Positions 23,359 to 31,727 of a DNA stretch of 64,000 nucleotides are shown in pieces (position 1 is the first letter of the stretch; each line of letters begins with the position of its first letter). The DNA is from Candidatus Saccharimonadota bacterium (lineage in GTDB: Bacteria; Patescibacteriota; Saccharimonadia; Saccharimonadales; Saccharimonadaceae), in the NCBI GenBank assembly GCA_905365145.1, contig CAJPIO010000001.1, positions 62,001 through 126,000 on the forward strand, read 5' to 3'. The notes beneath the pieces were generated by a model. The model had not been told where the DNA came from and made no database searches. It saw nothing but the letters and a program-made list of their open reading frames with translations. Position numbers and translations under genes: made by a program.

Positions 23359-24707
23359 TGGCCAAGCAAAAAGAAGTCGCTGCCAAAATACCGCCGCAGA
23401 GTATCGACGCCGAGATGAGCTTGCTCGGAGCAATTTTGATTGACGACGACGTGCTAGCGGATGTCAGCGAGACGGTAAAACCGCAGGATTTTTACGACAA
23501 ACGGCACCAGCTGATTTTTAAAAGTATGATGCGCCTGTACGAGCAGCACAAGCCGGTCGACCTCTTGACTCTAACCGAGGAGCTCAAGAAAACGGATAAT
23601 TTCGAGACAGTTGGCGGCTCGACGTACTTAACCGAACTAACCAACTATGTACCTACGGCTGCTCACGCTGCTAGCTATGCTGAAATCGTTGCTCAGAAAG
23701 CTGTTCGCCGGCGCCTAATCAAAGCTAGCGGCGAAATCAGCGAGTTAGGATTCGACGAAGAAACACCAACCCAAGAAATCCTCGAAAAAGCCGAAGCTGA
23801 GCTATTCAACGTCTCTGACCAAACGATTAAGCAAGACCTAGTCAGTATCGAAACTATCCTCGACGAGAGTTTCTCGCGTATCGAGGAGCTACACCGCAAT
23901 AAAGGCCAGCTGCGCGGTATCCGCACCGGCTATCAAGATCTCGATAATATGACCGCCGGCTTACAGCGCAGCGACTTGATTATCCTGGCAGCCCGGCCAG
24001 CTATGGGCAAGACTGCGTTTGTGACTAACTTGGCATACAATGTGGCGACTATTGCTAAACTGCCAGTGTTATTCTTTAGTCTCGAGATGAGTAAGCAGCA
24101 GCTAATCGATCGTATGCTGGCTGATGCTGCCGGTGTTGATAGCTGGAATATTCGTACTGGTAATCTCAGTGATGACGACTTTGCGAAAATCAGCGAAGCC
24201 ATGGGCGAAATGGCTGAAGCGCCGATTTATATTGATGACACGCCAGCACTTAGCGTTCTCGGTATGCGCACCAAAGCCCGCCGAATCGCGCATAATCAAA
24301 CGCTCGGGTTAATTGTCGTCGACTATCTGCAGTTGATGCAGGCCAATGGTAATTACAACGGCAATCGCGTCCAAGAAGTTAGCGAAATTAGCCGCGGCTT
24401 GAAGATCATTGCTCGCGAACTAAATGTGCCGGTAGTAGCGCTTAGCCAGCTTAGCCGGTCAGTTGAGAACCGTACGCCACCAATTCCGCAGCTGGCTGAC
24501 CTGCGCGAGTCGGGAAGTATCGAACAAGATGCTGATATTGTTACTTTTATTTATCGCCCTGGCTATTACGAACCAGACAATCCAGATGTCGCCAATATTA
24601 CTGACCTAATCATTGCCAAGCACCGCAATGGCCCGGTTGGCAAAGTTCAATTATACTTCCATCCAGAGCGCCTGCGGTTCATGTCACTTGATAAGCGCCA
24701 CGAATAG
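23358..24707 (+). CDS. dnaB: Replicative DNA helicase
   Basis: 449 residues, normal for DnaB. The N-terminal primase-interacting domain (PPQSIDAEMSLLGAILIDDD, residues 11-110) is followed by the RecA-like motor with Walker A LAARPAMGKTAFVTNLA, LFFSLEMSKQQLIDRML, Walker B LIVVDYLQLM, VVALSQLSRSVENR and LRESGSIEQDADIV. It unwinds DNA at the fork as a hexamer. Its start overlaps the stop of dnaX (TAATGG), so the two replisome genes are co-translated. Confidence 0.97.
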   Translation: MAKQKEVAAKIPPQSIDAEMSLLGAILIDDDVLADVSETVKPQDFYDKRHQLIFKSMMRLYEQHKPVDLLTLTEELKKTDNFETVGGSTYLTELTNYVPTAAHAASYAEIVAQKAVRRRLIKASGEISELGFDEETPTQEILEKAEAELFNVSDQTIKQDLVSIETILDESFSRIEELHRNKGQLRGIRTGYQDLDNMTAGLQRSDLIILAARPAMGKTAFVTNLAYNVATIAKLPVLFFSLEMSKQQLIDRMLADAAGVDSWNIRTGNLSDDDFAKISEAMGEMAEAPIYIDDTPALSVLGMRTKARRIAHNQTLGLIVVDYLQLMQANGNYNGNRVQEVSEISRGLKIIARELNVPVVALSQLSRSVENRTPPIPQLADLRESGSIEQDADIVTFIYRPGYYEPDNPDVANITDLIIAKHRNGPVGKVQLYFHPERLRFMSLDKRHE

Positions 24708-24719
24708 CCTCTCGCGTGA

Positions 24720-24725
24720 TATAAT
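24720..24725 (+). promoter_or_regulatory. -10 element of the membrane glycosyltransferase-like gene
   Basis: TATAAT, 10 nt before ATG 24736; a second CATAAT lies 4 nt before it. Confidence 0.45.
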
Positions 24726-24735
24726 CATAATTAGT

Positions 24736-26187
24736 ATGCGTAAACCTGCGGACTATACTTTATATAAATATCGCTATGTTTTGAGTTATTTTTGTATCGC
24801 TGTAATTTTGGTGGCAGTGCTGTGGGTCGGCGCACTGTATACTCCCGGTGGTTTGCGCGAGCAAGAAATCAAATCTGTCAGCCAGGCTAGCATGTTGTCG
24901 CGCCAAACTCTTGAGCCGTCGATGGTGGTAAATCTACCGTATTATCTACTGCAGCGGCTATCAATTTTTGTGTTTGGCGTTAGCGAATTTTCGATTAAAC
25001 TACCGTCAATTGCGCTCGGCACCTTGACGATGCTGGGCATTTTCATGTTGATTCGCGCTTGGTTCAAGCCTAATGTTGCTGTTATTTCGACGGCTGTATT
25101 GGCGACTTCAACGCATTTTCTGTTTCAGGCGCAAGACGGTACGCCCGGTATTGCCTTTAGCGCTGTCGCGGTATGGCTGATGGTTGCGGGTATGTATGTA
25201 ACGCGCGGCAAACATTTTCATACATTCTGGAAAGTGCTTGGCGGCGTGTTGATGAGCGTCGCGCTTTATTTGCCGATGGGCGTATATCTGGATTTAATTA
25301 TAATTATCGTAGCCTTAGTTCATCCGCATATCCGAGCGATTATCAAGCGGCTGCCCAAGAAAAAACTACTCATTGCACTGCTGGTCGGCTTGGCTGCGAT
25401 GGCGCCGCTAGTTTATGCCTTAATATTAGAGCCAAAAGTTATTGGCAAGGTGCTGCTCGGTTTGCCGTCAGACTTCGTGCATCTCAAAACTAATGCGCTA
25501 CTTTCGAGCCTTAGTCTGTTTGGTTTTGCTGCTACTGATAGTGCTGCTGATGGTCTACTGAGACCGGCCTATGCTATGCCGTTGGCGGCTATTGCCCTGC
25601 TAGGTTTTTGCCGCTTATTAGCAACACATTATACAGCGCGCAGTTATGTTACTATCCTGATGAGTTTGGTTATGATGCCGCTTACCTTGCTTAATTATAA
25701 TAATCAGTATGTAATATTTGTTCTGATGGTAATTGCAGTTGCTACTGGTTTTGATTTCTTGATTCGCTACTGGTATCGGCTATTTCCTTGCAATCCATAT
25801 GCTCGCGTTGCGGGTTTGCTGCCATTGAGTGTGCTAGTTAGCGGATTGATTTATATTAGCGTTAATCAATATTTTAACGGGTATACGTACAATCCGGCTG
25901 TTGTTCGCGCCTACAACAGTGACCTATCGCTAGTTAATGCCCAATTGCAGCACCAAAAAAGTATGACGCTCTTGGCTGATGCGGATGAGGCGCCTATTTA
26001 TAATCTAGTCGCTCACTATAATAAATCTTTGACGGTTGCTACCGAGCTTAATTCCGAAGCAGCCCAAACGGTGGCGACACGTGCCGCCCGCCGCAAGATT
26101 CCGAAAAACTGGCAGCTAGAGAGTATTATAACTAACACCCGTGCCCAAAATGGCGACCGGCTCTATGTCTACAAAAAATTGCCGTAA
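24736..26187 (+). CDS. Polytopic membrane protein, ArnT/PMT-like glycosyltransferase family (tentative)
   Basis: About 483 residues with some ten hydrophobic helices. The N-terminal part ILVAVLWVGALYTPGGLREQ followed by LPYYLLQRLSIFVFGVSEFS and KLPSIALGTLTMLGIFMLIR resembles the GT-C fold start of ArnT/PMT enzymes, where an Asp/Glu after the first helix acts in catalysis (here in GGLREQEIKS). Substrate unknown; likely a lipid-linked sugar. An in-frame upstream start (24613) lies inside dnaB and is rejected because ATG 24736 follows a -10 and begins with a typical cytoplasmic lead (MRKPADYTLYKYRY). Confidence 0.6.
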   Translation: MRKPADYTLYKYRYVLSYFCIAVILVAVLWVGALYTPGGLREQEIKSVSQASMLSRQTLEPSMVVNLPYYLLQRLSIFVFGVSEFSIKLPSIALGTLTMLGIFMLIRAWFKPNVAVISTAVLATSTHFLFQAQDGTPGIAFSAVAVWLMVAGMYVTRGKHFHTFWKVLGGVLMSVALYLPMGVYLDLIIIIVALVHPHIRAIIKRLPKKKLLIALLVGLAAMAPLVYALILEPKVIGKVLLGLPSDFVHLKTNALLSSLSLFGFAATDSAADGLLRPAYAMPLAAIALLGFCRLLATHYTARSYVTILMSLVMMPLTLLNYNNQYVIFVLMVIAVATGFDFLIRYWYRLFPCNPYARVAGLLPLSVLVSGLIYISVNQYFNGYTYNPAVVRAYNSDLSLVNAQLQHQKSMTLLADADEAPIYNLVAHYNKSLTVATELNSEAAQTVATRAARRKIPKNWQLESIITNTRAQNGDRLYVYKKLP

Positions 26188-26232
26188 TAAGTTATAATTG
26201 GTAGAGTTAATTTCTGAAGAAGGGGAGTCAAA

Positions 26233-26523
26233 ATGGCCTTGAATCAAATGAAAATGTTGAATGATTTGCGCAAAGCGCAGAAAGCTTTAGCCAAAGAAAT
26301 CGTCGAGGTTGAGGCGGGCGATGGTGCGGTTATCGTTCAAATCACCGGCGAGCTCAAGATCAAATCGATTAAGATTAATCCAGAATACGTTGATCTAGAT
26401 GATATCCACCAGCTTGAACACTGGATTGAGATTGCTATCCGCGACGGTATGGCTAAAGCACAAGAAATTGCTGCCGAAAAGATGAAACCGCTGATGGGCG
26501 GGCTAGGAAGTCTCGGATTATAA
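26233..26523 (+). CDS. YbaB/EbfC-family nucleoid-associated protein
   Basis: 96 residues, family length. Helix MALNQMKMLNDLRKAQKALA, then the strands VEAGDGAVIVQITGELKIKS, INPEYVDLDD and a C-terminal helix ending in PLMGGLGSLGL. Homodimers bind DNA. It is encoded 4 nt before recR, the usual dnaX-ybaB-recR neighbourhood with one inserted membrane gene. GGGGAG site. Confidence 0.92.
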   Translation: MALNQMKMLNDLRKAQKALAKEIVEVEAGDGAVIVQITGELKIKSIKINPEYVDLDDIHQLEHWIEIAIRDGMAKAQEIAAEKMKPLMGGLGSLGL

Positions 26524-26527
26524 ACTA

Positions 26528-27139
26528 ATGGCTCTATTGCCAAGCGCGCTTGAGCGTGTTATTGAGGAGTTGGGTCATTTGCCAGGCGTTGGGCCGCGGA
26601 CGGCTGAGCGCTATGCTTATTTCTTGCTAAAAAACGATTCTCGCACTACTGAAGCGCTAGCGAATGCCTTGCGGCAGTTGCATACTCAGGTCAAAAGTTG
26701 CCCGAAAACTTTCGCGCTAATTGACGCTGACCAGGAAATCTCGCCCTTGTATAGCGATCCGAAACGCGATCGCCAGCAAGTTGCCGTTGTTGAAGAGCCG
26801 CTAGATATAGTGGCGTTAGAACGCACCGGGCAATTCCAAGGTACTTATCACGTATTGGGCGGAACGATTTCGCCGATTGACGGCGTCGGGCCAGAACAGC
26901 TTCATATACCTGAGTTATTGCAGCGATTGCGCGACGATAACGTCGAGGAGGTTATTATCGCCACCAACGCTAGCGTCGAGGGCGAATCAACGGCGCTATT
27001 CATCCAGCGCCAAATCAAGGAATCGCACCTAGCTACCAAGGTCTCTCGTTTAGCTCGCGGTATTCCTGTGGGCGTCGATCTAGAGTATGCCGATCAAATT
27101 ACCCTCGGGCACGCCTTGGAAGGTCGCAGATTTTTGTAG
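26528..27139 (+). CDS. recR: Recombination protein RecR with degenerate zinc finger
   Basis: 203 residues, full length. The N-terminal helix-hairpin-helix is LPGVGPRTAERYAYFLL (about 18-34). The Cys4 zinc finger of RecR (CxxC...CxxC) is here SCPKTFALIDADQEISPLYS: only one cysteine remains. The Toprim domain follows (QVAVVEEPLDIVALERTG, YHVLGGTISPIDGVGPEQL, EVIIATNASVEGESTALFI), then SRLARGIPVGVDLEYADQIT. RecR forms a clamp with RecO/RecF and loads RecA at gaps. The zinc finger is thought to stabilise the fold, so the protein must have found another way. Confidence 0.95.
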   Translation: MALLPSALERVIEELGHLPGVGPRTAERYAYFLLKNDSRTTEALANALRQLHTQVKSCPKTFALIDADQEISPLYSDPKRDRQQVAVVEEPLDIVALERTGQFQGTYHVLGGTISPIDGVGPEQLHIPELLQRLRDDNVEEVIIATNASVEGESTALFIQRQIKESHLATKVSRLARGIPVGVDLEYADQITLGHALEGRRFL

Positions 27140-27142
27140 ATT

Positions 27143-27274
27143 TATAATATAGCATAAAAATAGCCCACCGAACGGACTCAAGCCGGAACTGGGAGCCTCA
27201 ACCCAGCAAGGGCGACTTTCGCCCTAAACTAACTTTGAGCAAAAGTTAATATATGTCATACTTGTTCGAGTATG
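27143..27274 (+). ncRNA. Candidate structured RNA between recR and flavodoxin gene
   Basis: A TATAAT (27143-27148) is followed by a series of hairpins: CCG/CGG (27168-27175), CTGGG/CCCAG (27189-27206), AGGGCGA/TCGCCCT (27209-27225), AACTTT/AAAGTT (27231-27247) and CATACTTG/CGAGTATG (27257-27274). There is no convincing ORF. It could be an ncRNA or a long leader; it matches no riboswitch I know. Confidence 0.4.
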
Positions 27275-27350
27275 TCAAAGATTTTTCGAAATTTGCGGTT
27301 TTTGTGCTGTGGCGCTCCACTTTTCGCGCCGTACAGTTGGTGCCAAGTGC

Positions 27351-27371
27351 TATAATGGTTACGTAAGGAGG
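27351..27371 (+). promoter_or_regulatory. -10 element and ribosome-binding site of the flavodoxin gene
   Basis: TATAAT (27351-27356) followed by AAGGAGG (27365-27371). The only in-frame canonical start (GTG 27309) lies upstream of this promoter; the codon with ideal spacing after AAGGAGG is ATA at 27378. Confidence 0.6.
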
Positions 27372-27377
27372 TGTAAT

Positions 27378-27890
27378 ATACTACTAACATTTTTCTCGCG
27401 GGCGGGCGAAAATTACGGTGTTGATGACACTGAAGTTGGCAATACGGAGGTAATTGCTGGTTATATCAAGGATTATTTCGGCGATAAAATCGACGTTTTC
27501 AAGCTGGAGCCGGTAAATCTGTATCCGGATAATTATCAAGAATGTACTGAAGTTGCCAAGCGCGAAAAAGCTGAAAACGCGCGGCCAGCATTCCAAGGCG
27601 AGATAGATTTGGCTGCTCATGATAATATTTTCTTGGGCTATCCGATTTGGTGGGGCGAGCCGCCGATGATCATCAATACTTTTTTAGAGAAGTATGACTT
27701 TGCCGGCAAAACAATCATTCCATTCAATACGCACGCCGGTTCTGGCGCAGCTGGCTCGTACAAGGCGATCAAAGAAAAGCTGTCAGACGCCAACGTCAAT
27801 ACTAACGGCTTGGCGATTATGGGTACTGATGTTAGAACTCAGTCCGCGAAGGATGCTGTCGAGGTGTGGCTAAAGGAATTAGGGTTTTAA
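27378..27890 (+). CDS. Flavodoxin-like protein, probable ATA start
   Basis: About 170 residues of the flavodoxin fold: LLTFFSRAGENYGVDD (FMN phosphate loop) then NTEVIAGYIKDYFGDKIDVF, NIFLGYPIWWGEPPMIINTF and TIIPFNTHAGSGAAGSYKAI. Such proteins bind FMN and carry electrons or reduce small molecules. No ATG, GTG or TTG lies between the ribosome-binding site and the first conserved residue. I place the start at ATA 27378, six nt after AAGGAGG; GTG 27309 would add 23 residues of no similarity. Followed 4 nt later by a cupin gene and a CMD-family gene, a redox or detoxification operon. Confidence 0.85.
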   Translation: MLLTFFSRAGENYGVDDTEVGNTEVIAGYIKDYFGDKIDVFKLEPVNLYPDNYQECTEVAKREKAENARPAFQGEIDLAAHDNIFLGYPIWWGEPPMIINTFLEKYDFAGKTIIPFNTHAGSGAAGSYKAIKEKLSDANVNTNGLAIMGTDVRTQSAKDAVEVWLKELGF

Positions 27891-27894
27891 GATT

Positions 27895-28314
27895 ATGAAT
27901 AAGGATGAATTCGCTGCTCAGACGCCGTTTCCGATTGGGCAGGCAAATGATGATTATGCGCAGTATTTCACCGGACAAAGCTATCTGCAGCCGTTGTCGC
28001 AGCAGCAAGTTAATATTTTTAATGTCACGTTCGAGCCGGGTTGCCGCAATAATTGGCATATCCACCATGCAACGAGCGGCGGCGGACGGATTTTGATTTG
28101 TGTGGCTGGTCGCGGTTACTATCAAGAATGGGGCAAGGACGCCATCGAAATGAAACCGGGCGATTGCATTAACGTACCAGCTAATGTAAAGCATTGGCAT
28201 GGCGCAGCGCCAGACAGCTGGTTCCAGCATCTGGCGGTTGAAGTACCAGGTGAGGATACATCAAACGAATGGTGCGAGCCGGTTTCTGATGAAGAATATA
28301 GCAAGCTGAAATAG
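27895..28314 (+). CDS. Cupin-domain protein
   Basis: 139 residues. The metal-binding cupin motifs are present: GCRNNWHIHHATSGGGRILI (motif 1, His residues in HIHH) and PGDCINVPANVKHWHGAAPD (motif 2). Similar proteins occur as partners of carboxymuconolactone-decarboxylase (CMD) proteins, as here. Likely substrate small organic molecules or peroxides; not determined. Middle gene of the flavodoxin-cupin-CMD group, 4 nt after the flavodoxin stop. Confidence 0.88.
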   Translation: MNKDEFAAQTPFPIGQANDDYAQYFTGQSYLQPLSQQQVNIFNVTFEPGCRNNWHIHHATSGGGRILICVAGRGYYQEWGKDAIEMKPGDCINVPANVKHWHGAAPDSWFQHLAVEVPGEDTSNEWCEPVSDEEYSKLK

Positions 28315-28331
28315 GGAATGGAGATTAGAAT

Positions 28332-28661
28332 ATGAGTCAAAAAGTAACCGCTGGGCGCGATAATTTGGGTGAGTTAGCGCCGCAATTTGCCGCGTTGAAC
28401 GATGACGTGTTATTTGGCGAGGTCTGGGCGCGCGAAGCAGAATTATCACCGCGTGATCGCAGTTTGGCGACGGTTTCGGCGCTGATTGGCGCTGGCATTT
28501 TAGACAGCTCACTCAAAGCGCACTTGCAAAAAGCACTTGATAACGGTGTTGAGCGCAGCGAGCTGGTCGAGGTAATCACTCAGCTTGGCTTTTACACTGG
28601 CTGGCCGAAAGCTTGGGCGGCATTCCGGTTGTTGAAAGAAATTTTGGCGGAGGCAGAGTAG
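28332..28661 (+). CDS. Carboxymuconolactone decarboxylase (CMD)-family protein
   Basis: 109 residues, all helical. FGEVWAREAELSPRDRSLAT, then VSALIGAGILDSSLKAHLQK, ALDNGVERSELVEVITQLGF, YTGWPKAW match the CMD family. The CxxC peroxidase motif of AhpD is absent, so this is the non-AhpD type. Last gene of the three-gene group; a terminator follows. Confidence 0.9.
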   Translation: MSQKVTAGRDNLGELAPQFAALNDDVLFGEVWAREAELSPRDRSLATVSALIGAGILDSSLKAHLQKALDNGVERSELVEVITQLGFYTGWPKAWAAFRLLKEILAEAE

Positions 28662-28680
28662 CTATTTAGATAAATAGACC

Positions 28681-28708
28681 AAGCCGTCAGTATTTAGACG
28701 GCTTAGTT
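28681..28708 (+). terminator. Terminator after the CMD gene
   Basis: AAGCCGTC/GACGGCTT with an 8-nt loop and AGTTTT tail; lies between convergent genes and may serve both. Confidence 0.7.
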
Positions 28709-28736
28709 TTCAGTGTAAATTTGTCAGTTTAATTTT

Positions 28737-29072
28737 TTATTTCTTTGACTTTTTGTTCTGCTTTGACTTTACAATTGGCGAAGCAACAGCACAGCCAATC
28801 GCGCCAAGTATTGACACGACGGCGATTTGGCGCATAATATATTTGCCTCTGCCGAATGGGCCTTCTTCCCACGCCATATGAGCTTTCAAACTTTCTGAAG
28901 TTATCGGGCAATTTTTCTTAGTGTCTTTGAATCCGGAACTTGGCTGGCCGTTTTTGGCGCAAACGTATTCTGGTTCTGGTCCGGACGGCGGTATGCAGCT
29001 GACAGCAATTAATACTGCCGCAATAGCCGCAAGCGATCCAGCGATGATTAATAGTAATTTTGGTGTTTTCAT
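28737..29072 (-). CDS. Small two-helix membrane protein
   Basis: 111 residues. A hydrophobic helix at 7-29 (LLIIAGSLAAIAAVLIAVSC), an external-looking loop with three cysteines (SCIPPSG, EYVCAKNG, KKNCPITS), a second helix near 82-100 (IAVVSILGAIGCAVASPIV) and a Lys-rich tail (KSKQNKKSKK). GAGGAGG stands before the ATG. No family recognised. The two-helix layout with a Cys-containing loop suggests that the loop is outside the cell. Confidence 0.65.
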   Translation of the reverse strand: MKTPKLLLIIAGSLAAIAAVLIAVSCIPPSGPEPEYVCAKNGQPSSGFKDTKKNCPITSESLKAHMAWEEGPFGRGKYIMRQIAVVSILGAIGCAVASPIVKSKQNKKSKK

Positions 29073-29174
29073 AAAACCTCCTCAATTTAACAAAGCTTAC
29101 AGATATTGTAACACGAGGTTTACCTGTTAATAATTTTTAACCTGCTATGTCAAGCAAATCGCAATACGCTAAAC

Positions 29175-30308
29175 CTATATTGACTGAATGAGTTGCTGGT
29201 AAATGCCGTGCGTCTGTCTAATTCTTGCTACTGATACCGATTCGTTTACGGTGTGCGCTTGGTCGAAATCGCCAGGACCGTAGATGACAGTCTCTGCGCC
29301 AATGGCCTGGAAGAAGGCTTGATCGGTGCCGCCGTAGCTGACTGCTGTCTCAGCTTCTGGTAGCAAGCGCTGCATGGTTTTCAAGATTTTGGCGTTTGTA
29401 TCGCACAAAGCAGACGGCACAGGTGTAGCGGGATGTCGCCATGTGCAATCGTAGCGGGCAGCTATCTCGTCAACCCACTTCTCAAAGTCTGCGTCCAGGG
29501 GCGGTGTGGTACGGATATCGACCATCACAGAGCTAACGCCAGCTGTTTTGTTGTTAGAGTATGACCCTGCAGGTTCAACGCGCGTTGGCGTGAAGCTAGG
29601 AGCACCCAAAATATCGTGGCTATAGGCGGCATGAAGCTGCTCGCGAATCTCTGGCAAATCATTCAGGAACGACACCACGGCTGGTAGCGAACTATCGTAA
29701 TAAGCGCTCTCTTGCGAGGCGTGGCTTGATGTGCGCTCAAAGATAAATTCAACAAACTTGTTGCCGCGATGTCCGATCTCGATGCGATTATCCGTCGGTT
29801 CGGCGATGGCGCAGCTAGCCTCCTCGTACTGTGTCTTTTCTGAAAAATACTTCGCAAAATCAGCTGACCCAGCACCATCAATCTCTTCGCTAGCAACGGC
29901 GACGCACCACACATCAAGATCATCGCGCCGGTTATTTGCGTATTCGGCGGCGGCTATCATTTGTAGAGCGACGCCAGCTTTCATGTCGGTGGCGCCTAGA
30001 CCATACAGCCGGCCGTTCATAACGTATGGTTGCCACGGACTCTGCCGCCAAGCCGACTCATCGCCAGGAGAAACCGTATCAACATGTCCGCACAGAATAA
30101 GGGCGCGCTGTGCCGGCTGTTTGCTGGCGCGAATAAGTCCAGTAGTAAAACGTTTCTCGGTAATAACCTTATCGAAATTCACCGATTGCATCCATGACGC
30201 GACGAAGTGCAAAATCTCGGTCTCGTTGCCTGATATCGACGGGATGGCTATCAGTTGCTCGGTTAATTCAATAATATCTAGCCGTCTGCGTTTTGCGTCT
30301 TGTTCCAT
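29175..30308 (-). CDS. M20-family metallopeptidase/deacylase (DapE/ArgE-like)
   Basis: 377 residues. Zinc-site motifs: LILCGHVDTVSPGD (His, Asp), LYGLGATDMKAGVALQM (bridging Asp), VAVASEEIDGAGSADF (catalytic Glu pair), and a C-terminal SYGGTDQAFFQAIGAET. A dimerisation domain lies between. Family members remove acyl groups from amino acids or split dipeptides. The name succinyl-diaminopimelate desuccinylase would be a guess; peptide or amino-acid salvage is as likely. Its start overlaps the end of the GNAT gene by 31 nt, so the two are one transcription unit. Confidence 0.88.
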   Translation of the reverse strand: MEQDAKRRRLDIIELTEQLIAIPSISGNETEILHFVASWMQSVNFDKVITEKRFTTGLIRASKQPAQRALILCGHVDTVSPGDESAWRQSPWQPYVMNGRLYGLGATDMKAGVALQMIAAAEYANNRRDDLDVWCVAVASEEIDGAGSADFAKYFSEKTQYEEASCAIAEPTDNRIEIGHRGNKFVEFIFERTSSHASQESAYYDSSLPAVVSFLNDLPEIREQLHAAYSHDILGAPSFTPTRVEPAGSYSNNKTAGVSSVMVDIRTTPPLDADFEKWVDEIAARYDCTWRHPATPVPSALCDTNAKILKTMQRLLPEAETAVSYGGTDQAFFQAIGAETVIYGPGDFDQAHTVNESVSVARIRQTHGIYQQLIQSI

Positions 30309-30907
30309 ACCATTACGGTATCACAACAGCCATGCTTTTTGCTACCCTGACCATACAACGGACACTCTTGGCATAATTCCAATGCCTCTGGGGGCACTTC
30401 GTCTGCTGATTCTATCTCGCGCCCGCCAAGCCGTTTGGCTATAGGCAGGCTATCTGAATTACAAAATGCATAAGGTGTAATTCCTTCGTCTTGCATTGCC
30501 TTAATAATTCTTTCAAATAAAATCGTTCCGACGCCGTGACCGCGTAGGCTATCGTCGACTTTGAGCGAGCCGACTTCAGACATTAGACGGGCGCCGTGCT
30601 TGATTGGTTCCATCGCTCCAACGTATCCGACTACATTGTTCGTGATAAAGCTAGCGTCTATAATGTCTTCAGCTTCAGGCAGTCGCAAGGCTACGATACC
30701 AGTGTACTTACCAGCGATATCCGCATAAGATACAGGTAGCATCTGCTTATCGCCTGGTTTGCGGCGGTTGACTAACTTAGCAATCGCTTCTATAGCAGTG
30801 GACGCCTTATCGTCGCCTAAGTGCAAAGTTAGTTCGCCTAGAGGCATAATCAACAGTTTAACTTCCGCTTCTTTCGACTTTGGGGCGGTGGTGATTACTT
30901 CAGCCAT
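30278..30907 (-). CDS. GNAT-family N-acetyltransferase with C-terminal Cys cluster
   Basis: 209 residues. The acetyl-CoA-binding motif is SLKVDDSLRGHGVGTILFER (about 114-133). The C-terminus has LCQECPLYGQ and KHGCCDTVM, four to five cysteines that could bind zinc, as in ArgA-like GNATs. It is transcribed with the M20 deacylase; one enzyme could add and the other remove an acyl group, or act on the same salvage pathway (inference). TATAAT stands 8 nt before the ATG: leaderless. Confidence 0.82.
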   Translation of the reverse strand: MAEVITTAPKSKEAEVKLLIMPLGELTLHLGDDKASTAIEAIAKLVNRRKPGDKQMLPVSYADIAGKYTGIVALRLPEAEDIIDASFITNNVVGYVGAMEPIKHGARLMSEVGSLKVDDSLRGHGVGTILFERIIKAMQDEGITPYAFCNSDSLPIAKRLGGREIESADEVPPEALELCQECPLYGQGSKKHGCCDTVMVWNKTQNADG

Positions 30908-30915
30908 ATCTTTAT

Positions 30916-30921
30916 ATTATA
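30916..30921 (-). promoter_or_regulatory. -10 element of the GNAT-M20 unit
   Basis: TATAAT on the minus strand ending 8 nt before ATG 30907. Confidence 0.6.
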
Positions 30922-30976
30922 GCATAAATATTATAGAAATACAAGGGCAGCTAATGTGCTAGTGGCGGCAATGAGA

Positions 30977-30982
30977 TATAAT
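30977..30982 (+). promoter_or_regulatory. -10 element of the HD-domain gene
   Basis: TATAAT ending 7 nt before ATG 30990. Confidence 0.6.
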
Positions 30983-30989
30983 AAATGCT

Positions 30990-31703
30990 ATGAATAATAA
31001 GCAAACTCCTGAACTTAATAAAGTTAAACTATTGGTTCGTGAATTACTGGGCGGCGACACCTCAGGACACGCTGACGATCATGTCGAGCGGGTGGCGCTG
31101 CTGGCGGAGCGTTTTGCTAGCGAATGCAGTGAGCCAGTGGATCTGCAAGAGGTGCTGTTGACGGCTTGGCTGCATGACGTAGATGACTATAAATTAGTCG
31201 GCAAGGCGCAGGCAGAGAAATTGACGAACGCAGTAAATATTATGACGCAAGCAGAAGTGGCTGATGATCTAAGTCGGGCGGTGCTAGAAAATGTTGCGGC
31301 GATTGGTTATAGCAAACGACTGAACGGCAAACAGCCGCAGCGGCTGGCGGGGCAGCTGGTGTCTGACGCTGATATGTGCGACGCTATCGGTGCAGTTGGG
31401 ATTGAGCGGGCGCTGGTCTATGCTTGCCATCACGGCGGGCGGATTTTTGATCCCGCGGTTTGGCCGAATGTTAATCTGGCGGCGCACGAATATAATGCTG
31501 ACGGCAATACGCATGATACCGACGGCTTCATCAATCACTTTTTTGAAAAGCTGCTGAAACTGAAAGACTTGATGCTGACCAAGCCAGGACGAATAGAGGC
31601 GGAAAACCGCCAGCAAATTATGGTTGATTTCTTGCGCCATTATTTCCGCGAGAAGAATGCGCTGGAGTGGAGCGAGTTTTTAGAAGAATACTTACGCCGT
31701 TGA
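30990..31703 (+). CDS. HD-domain phosphohydrolase
   Basis: 237 residues. The HD signature is spread as SGHADDHVERVALLAERFAS (first His, about 26-45), LLTAWLHDVDDYKLVG (HD pair, about 57-72) and SDADMCDAIGAVGIERAL (distal Asp). The family hydrolyses phosphate esters of nucleotides or related compounds; the YedJ-like subgroup is closest by layout. Substrate not known. Predicted leaderless. Confidence 0.85.
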   Translation: MNNKQTPELNKVKLLVRELLGGDTSGHADDHVERVALLAERFASECSEPVDLQEVLLTAWLHDVDDYKLVGKAQAEKLTNAVNIMTQAEVADDLSRAVLENVAAIGYSKRLNGKQPQRLAGQLVSDADMCDAIGAVGIERALVYACHHGGRIFDPAVWPNVNLAAHEYNADGNTHDTDGFINHFFEKLLKLKDLMLTKPGRIEAENRQQIMVDFLRHYFREKNALEWSEFLEEYLRR

Positions 31704-31727
31704 TAGGTAGCTGAAGTACTTCCTTGT

